Below are positions 59,627-64,000 of a stretch of DNA of 64,000 nt, piece by piece. Under the pieces are notes generated by a model, which was not told the DNA's origin, made no database searches, and worked only from the letters and a program-made list of their open reading frames with translations. Positions within the stretch are counted from its first letter, which is position 1. Each line of letters starts with the position of its first letter. The position numbers and the translations under genes were made by a program. This stretch comes from Rostrohypoxylon terebratum (taxonomy: Eukaryota; Ascomycota; Sordariomycetes; Xylariales; Hypoxylaceae), in the NCBI GenBank assembly GCA_022497145.1, contig MU385974.1, positions 1 through 64,000 of the forward strand. The letters run 5' to 3'.

Positions 59627-62251
59627 TCAACCGGTACGGCCACCGACCCTTCCGGCACCAACGTCGACGAATAGATTCACGAAATCAATCGTGTTCCCCC
59701 CACCGACGGTCACGTTCGCTGCTTGATTGGTCGTTACTTGTGAAGTTGTATTCCGACTGCTCTGAACGCTGCTGAAGAAGCTCTGAACGGAGGTCTGAGC
59801 GGTCGATGCATCGGCCAGGGTCTTTTCCTGGAAAATATACAGGACTGCTACGCGGGCAAAGTCGGCTACCTCTTCAGTCACCTTGAAGGTGGAGGTCGGC
59901 ATTGCCGTAGCACTTGTACTAGTCGAGGATGTTGTCGCTAATCCTGATGTGATCGCCGGAGCCGACGTTGGATTCGGAGTGGTAGACGACCGTTTAGAAT
60001 TGCTGCTGCCTGAGATGGTTGTAGCAAATATCGTAGAACCGGAAATCGTAGTTGGCGCCGTCAAGGTGGTCACTATGAAGCTTCCGGAGAACCCGCCAGT
60101 CCCTTCTGGACTGTCGATTGTCAACGTGATGTCGATATCCGGAGAGACACTGAGGGTGATTGGCACAGCAGCTGCGACTACAGCGGCATCTACAAGGTCC
60201 GAATCTGAGCTGAAATTGGATACTTCTGCCGAAGCATCCTGGGTTCGGAGGGATTGCCCATCAAAAGTAACCAATGCGTTTTCTGTGTTACAGGAAAGGT
60301 TTTCCTTGTTGAACTTGGATTGTATTACAGTGGCGACGAGAGGGACTGAAAAGTTAGTCTGAGCGTTTTGGATGAGACGCGGTATTGCCTGGCCGATGGT
60401 CACGTTGTTGATATTGGAACCCGATGTGCTAATCGATGTAGTAGTGCACCCTTGCGAAGTAGGAATCGTGCATGTTGCGCCGGTAAATCCGTTTGAACAT
60501 ATGCACGAGCACACACCCTGTAAGTCGATGTTCGTGCCGCCATTGGCACAAGTTAATTGCGCCTCACAGTTCGAGATGTCCGGCTGTGCTGTAGATTTGG
60601 CGGCCGACTTATCAATGACGAGAAGTTTGACCGGAACCACTATTGCCGCTGCGATTATCACCAGCAATATGATCAGCAATGCAAAGCAAGTCCAAAATGG
60701 CAACCCGCAACAACGACGCTTCTTCTTCTCCTTCTTTTCTGGTCCCGTCTCTGAATCTACAGTTGGTTCTGTCGGTACAGGGGGACCACGGAATGACCTT
60801 CGTCCTAACGGCCAAGCTGTTGATGCTCTGCTTTGACGCTTTCCACTTCGACTTGCAGGAGGCGGAAATGCTGCCAGCATATCGGACAAGCCCGACTGGT
60901 GTCTTGTTTCATCTACGAAATTAGTCAGTATCGGGAATACGTAGGAAATGGGGTGTGACGAACAAGAGGGATCCTTCTCAGCAGCATTACCGTAGACCTC
61001 TTCGGGGAAATCGAGATCGTCAAAACGACTCGCAGGTCTACGGCCCCTCTCCATCAACGCCGCCAGTCTCGTTGCCCGCCGAATTAAGTCCGGCAAACTC
61101 GTCAAGCTCCCTCTAGCCTCGGCCGCTCTTACTGCATCCATATCCAAGCGTGGAGGTCTTCTGATAGCTGAAAATCTAGCCGGCCTTGGTGAGGGAGTGG
61201 CTCTCTGTACCGATGAAGGGTCCATGGCACTGGCACCCTCGAAAGCACTCAACATGTTATCCGCAGTCAACGCGGTGCCAACAGCTTCTCTCGAAACGTT
61301 TCCAGATGAGCTTGACGAGCCATCGATATAACCGGTGCCGTCTCGGAACGGCCCGCCCTGCATAGGCATTGGCGCTGGTCGTGGCATCGAAGTCCTCTTC
61401 TCGGCGCTTCCTGTGTTTACTAAAGCCGGCCGCCCTCTCTTTCCTATGCTTGCACTCCTCACTAGACGGCTGTCATCGGCGTCATCACTAATGATAGACT
61501 CTTCTGCTATCGTACTATCGATAGACGCCGCGTTCGGACTATACACCACTGGTGATAAACTACCGAAACTTTCTGGTATCGCGGCGCTGGAAGCGTAGGA
61601 AGTATGCGACCGTGCCCTAGGGCTTTCTTCAGGTATTGGCGATACGAATGATGCAGTCGAATAAAATGACGAAGCTCCTCGTCTCGAAGACGGTGGTGGG
61701 CCCAGATTTACGCTTCTTCTAGATGGTGGTGGTAATGGAGGCGCGGCAACTGGTAACGGAAAATCGGGGATTGTTCCCACTGAAGAGTTAGTGGATTGTC
61801 TCGAAGACGTGCTTTGTATTGTGTCGTGTGATGACAATTCAGATTCTCTAGCGTTTTGAGGTATGTATTGGAAAATCGGCGTGGGCTCTTGCAAATGAGA
61901 GCCGTCTAAAATTGAAGGGACTCTACTCGGTCGCGGGGGACGTTGAGGTGGTTGTGATCTTCCGGGTGGCGGTCGGTACGGCTCCGAGTCATTAGAAGAC
62001 GGTGCGGATATTGGTCCACCCAGGGGCCATTGTGGAAGTGGTGTCGGTCTTGAAATCGCCATACCAATCTGACCCTGACCATCCCTAAATTGCAAACCTG
62101 GTGGCGCCTGGGGTCGTCTTACCGGAGTCTCTGGAAATGCTGATATAGTTCCCCTCGGCGCGCCCGCTTCAGCTAATTCCCTCGCTCTTTTAACGGATCC
62201 CCCCATGGCGGGCGATCGACCGGTATTTCGTCCATTTTGAGATTGACTCAT
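59627..62251 (-). CDS. Single-pass membrane protein with EGF-like module
   Basis: The frame is open throughout, but 60913-60990 (GTAATG...CTGACTAAT...CGTAG, 78 bases) looks like an in-frame intron, so the exons are 62251-60991 and 60912-59627, giving 848 residues. Removing it joins FPEEVY to DETRHQ. Residues 1-480 are Pro/Ser-rich and disordered, presumably cytosolic because a basic stretch (KKEKKKRR) comes just before the membrane segment (about 488-518, CFALLIILLVIIAAAIVVP). After it lie an EGF-like module (about 534-566; CEAQLTCANGG...CSCICSNGFTGATC) and a Ser/Thr-rich outer domain with many possible O-glycosylation sites. The topology is N-in, C-out. Fungal homologues with this plan exist but their role is not established. 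It may be a wall or surface sensor. Confidence 0.78.
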   Translation of the reverse strand: MSQSQNGRNTGRSPAMGGSVKRARELAEAGAPRGTISAFPETPVRRPQAPPGLQFRDGQGQIGMAISRPTPLPQWPLGGPISAPSSNDSEPYRPPPGRSQPPQRPPRPSRVPSILDGSHLQEPTPIFQYIPQNARESELSSHDTIQSTSSRQSTNSSVGTIPDFPLPVAAPPLPPPSRRSVNLGPPPSSRRGASSFYSTASFVSPIPEESPRARSHTSYASSAAIPESFGSLSPVVYSPNAASIDSTIAEESIISDDADDSRLVRSASIGKRGRPALVNTGSAEKRTSMPRPAPMPMQGGPFRDGTGYIDGSSSSSGNVSREAVGTALTADNMLSAFEGASAMDPSSVQRATPSPRPARFSAIRRPPRLDMDAVRAAEARGSLTSLPDLIRRATRLAALMERGRRPASRFDDLDFPEEVYGNAAEKDPSCSSHPISYVFPILTNFVDETRHQSGLSDMLAAFPPPASRSGKRQSRASTAWPLGRRSFRGPPVPTEPTVDSETGPEKKEKKKRRCCGLPFWTCFALLIILLVIIAAAIVVPVKLLVIDKSAAKSTAQPDISNCEAQLTCANGGTNIDLQGVCSCICSNGFTGATCTIPTSQGCTTTSISTSGSNINNVTIGQAIPRLIQNAQTNFSVPLVATVIQSKFNKENLSCNTENALVTFDGQSLRTQDASAEVSNFSSDSDLVDAAVVAAAVPITLSVSPDIDITLTIDSPEGTGGFSGSFIVTTLTAPTTISGSTIFATTISGSSNSKRSSTTPNPTSAPAITSGLATTSSTSTSATAMPTSTFKVTEEVADFARVAVLYIFQEKTLADASTAQTSVQSFFSSVQSSRNTTSQVTTNQAANVTVGGGNTIDFVNLFVDVGAGRVGGRTG

Positions 62252-64000
62252 TTAATCAAACACTGTTGGGAGACACAAGACCCAAACCAGATCTCCGCGT
62301 TCCACTCTTCCACTTTTTTCCCAAATTCCTTCACGGCCTTTTGCCGTCTATATGAACCGCATGCGCAAGTCCAAGCTTCCACCATACAACTCCGAGTTCG
62401 TACAATGCCGGTACCCGATGGCCCGCCGACAAGTGGATCGAGAGTCAAACGAAAATGCGTTCGGGAACTACTGGCCTCGTGTTTACCTTGGTGGGACGGG
62501 AAGCAACCTCGATATAAATGAATTCACGGTGTCGCAAACGGAGAATTGGTTCAGCTCGCTCGACGGTCGTGGAACCAAATTGTCGTTTTCAATTTATCCA
62601 GAACAACGGCGCGGAAACCAAACGCGGTGCCGATCCTACTTTTTCTTTTCCTTTTCCTTTTTTTTATACCAAAACGAGCGGCAAGAACGAAAATACCTGC
62701 AGTGCTAAAACAGCGGCAACTTGAAATTAAAAATGCAATCCAGCCACTTCAAAGCGAAGAGGATCGTTCAACGAAACTGAAATGGCTTGTTAGCCTATAG
62801 AGAATGGAATTAGTTGATGTGGGATGTGAAGCGAAAGTACATAGGAACGAATGAATCAAAGATGGAAGGATGACAAATGGAACATGAAATCCGACGTCCT
62901 CCGGCTCCAGAGCCAAGAGGACGTAACAAGTACCAGGCCGAAACAACTAAAACGTGGTTTCGGTGCGCCCAATTCTACAGCGAGCAGCAGCAGCAGCCGG
63001 TGATGTACCATTTGGCAGGCTAGTCAAAGATATGGTGCAGAAATGCAGAATAGGGGATCACGTACGTTTGACGTTTCGAGAGGTACTGGCCCTTCCTTGT
63101 ACCGACCCGATTCGGACCGGGGGTACTGCAATAATGAGTCGACTTAGTCCCAGACTGGAAGGCAACCCTCAAGTTGATACTATTCAAACGAGTGGAATCC
63201 TATGGCAGTTTTCGATGTCTTCCAAGAAGAGCCAAGTCCCATAGCCATACACACGGTCGGACGTGCGATATTTGCCGATGGGATGGTGAATACAATGATG
63301 AAGCTGCCGTCGTCGTTGCACAAGGCGTCACCTAATTGGGTGAGAGTGGGGTGGTATGGTGAACCAGATGATGCAACCCTGAAGTCTTAGATACTCTTCA
63401 CGTTTCAGGTCCGCCCACAGAACAAGGTCGGAATGACGAGCAGACGGCAGAGGACCTCAAGCAAAAAGGCCTATGCGATGTCTTGAGAGCGGCGATCAAA
63501 AGACAATCAGGGGAAGTGGTTACCGTTTACACACTTTCTGGTGCGAATTAGTTGGCTATATTCGTCGGGACTTCGGCACCTCGGGAGTCTGTTTGGAAGA
63601 CGACAGCGAGATCGGTGATTTCTGGATAACGAGAGACGCGCAGGAAAACCTTTTGTCATCAAGACAGGATGGGATGTCCTGCAATTAGAATATTCCAAAA
63701 TGAGAGTAGGAAAGAAAAAGAAAAGACAAGACAAGAGAGAAGAGCGGTAAAAAGGGCAATTGCAACAATTGCAACGCTGTGAGACCAGACGACACTGGGT
63801 CGTAAAAGGGAGATATATCGTGAGGTTGGCCGGACAGAGGTTGAAGTTGGCAAGTTCTGAAATTCTGCCAACCTAATCAAGGCGGACAGAAATCCCGAGC
63901 AAACACGTTCCACCAGGAAAAGAGGAACTCAAAACTCAAAAACTCAAATCTCGAAAGGAAAGAAGCAAAGAAAGCAACAACAACAACATTCGACAAGCAG
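62252..64000. other. Gene-free right flank and edge leader
   Basis: It holds the promoter of the EGF-like gene. The last 40 bases are (CAA)n-rich and ATG-free (GCAACAACAACAACATTCG), as in fungal 5' leaders, so a plus-strand gene may begin just past the window. An (AGC)n run lies near 62985. No gene is supported. Confidence 0.45.

Noticed and set aside
59883..60836. Two plus-strand frames of 159 and 154 codons
   Set aside because: Both are antisense to the EGF-like gene, whose EGF and membrane motifs are in the other strand.
1..64000. CRISPR arrays, bacterial operons or IS elements
   Set aside because: The spliced genes show the DNA is eukaryotic; no regularly spaced repeats or transposase frames are present.

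Overview
The window looks like chromosomal DNA of a filamentous ascomycete (Pezizomycotina, most likely Sordariomycetes). Genes carry short introns of about 50-130 bases with GT...AG ends and CTAAC/CTGAC-type branch sites. Two genes encode HET domains, one a Zn2Cys6 regulator, and the gene-poor stretches are peppered with TAGGTACCTA-type palindromes common in that class. The genus cannot be fixed from sequence alone. I rebuilt spliced models by hand from splice signals, reading frame and family conservation. About 20 protein genes and one tRNA are supported.

Left part (1-31 kb) is mostly housekeeping. After 4.9 kb without a convincing gene come an importin-7/8-type karyopherin (4859-8590), tRNA-Gly(GCC) on the minus strand (9981-10051), a GPI-anchored Ser/Thr-rich wall protein (11184-11708), Mediator subunit MED31 (12357-12816), RNA polymerase III subunit RPC11 on the minus strand with a 10-base first exon (13266-13724), and an ankyrin protein (14543-15459). 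Next are a large AlkB-like 2OG-Fe(II) oxygenase with Cys-rich modules (16375-19084, minus), a 3.8-kb gene-free block, a peroxisomal acyl-CoA synthetase ending in SKL (22926-24976), a small conserved acidic protein (25186-25707, minus), mitochondrial uS14 (26298-26756), an Arb2-domain protein (27460-28961) and a mitochondrial TPR membrane protein (29540-31288, minus).

Middle part (32-54 kb) is accessory in character: an NmrA-like protein, a 10-cysteine small secreted protein, a HET protein, an FMN-dependent 2-hydroxy-acid oxidase, a DHA1-type MFS transporter, an SAM methyltransferase divergent from a DUF3445 (haem-dependent N-demethylase-like) gene, a second HET protein, a weak orphan gene and a Zn2Cys6 regulator. 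There is no PKS, NRPS or terpene backbone, so this is at most a backbone-less metabolic or detoxification cluster. Joint function is inference from neighbourhood.

Right part (55-64 kb) holds two minus-strand membrane proteins: a Pro/Ser-rich protein with a C-terminal membrane anchor (55281-56276) and a large single-pass protein with an EGF-like module whose one intron is in frame (59627-62251). Long non-coding stretches lie around both.
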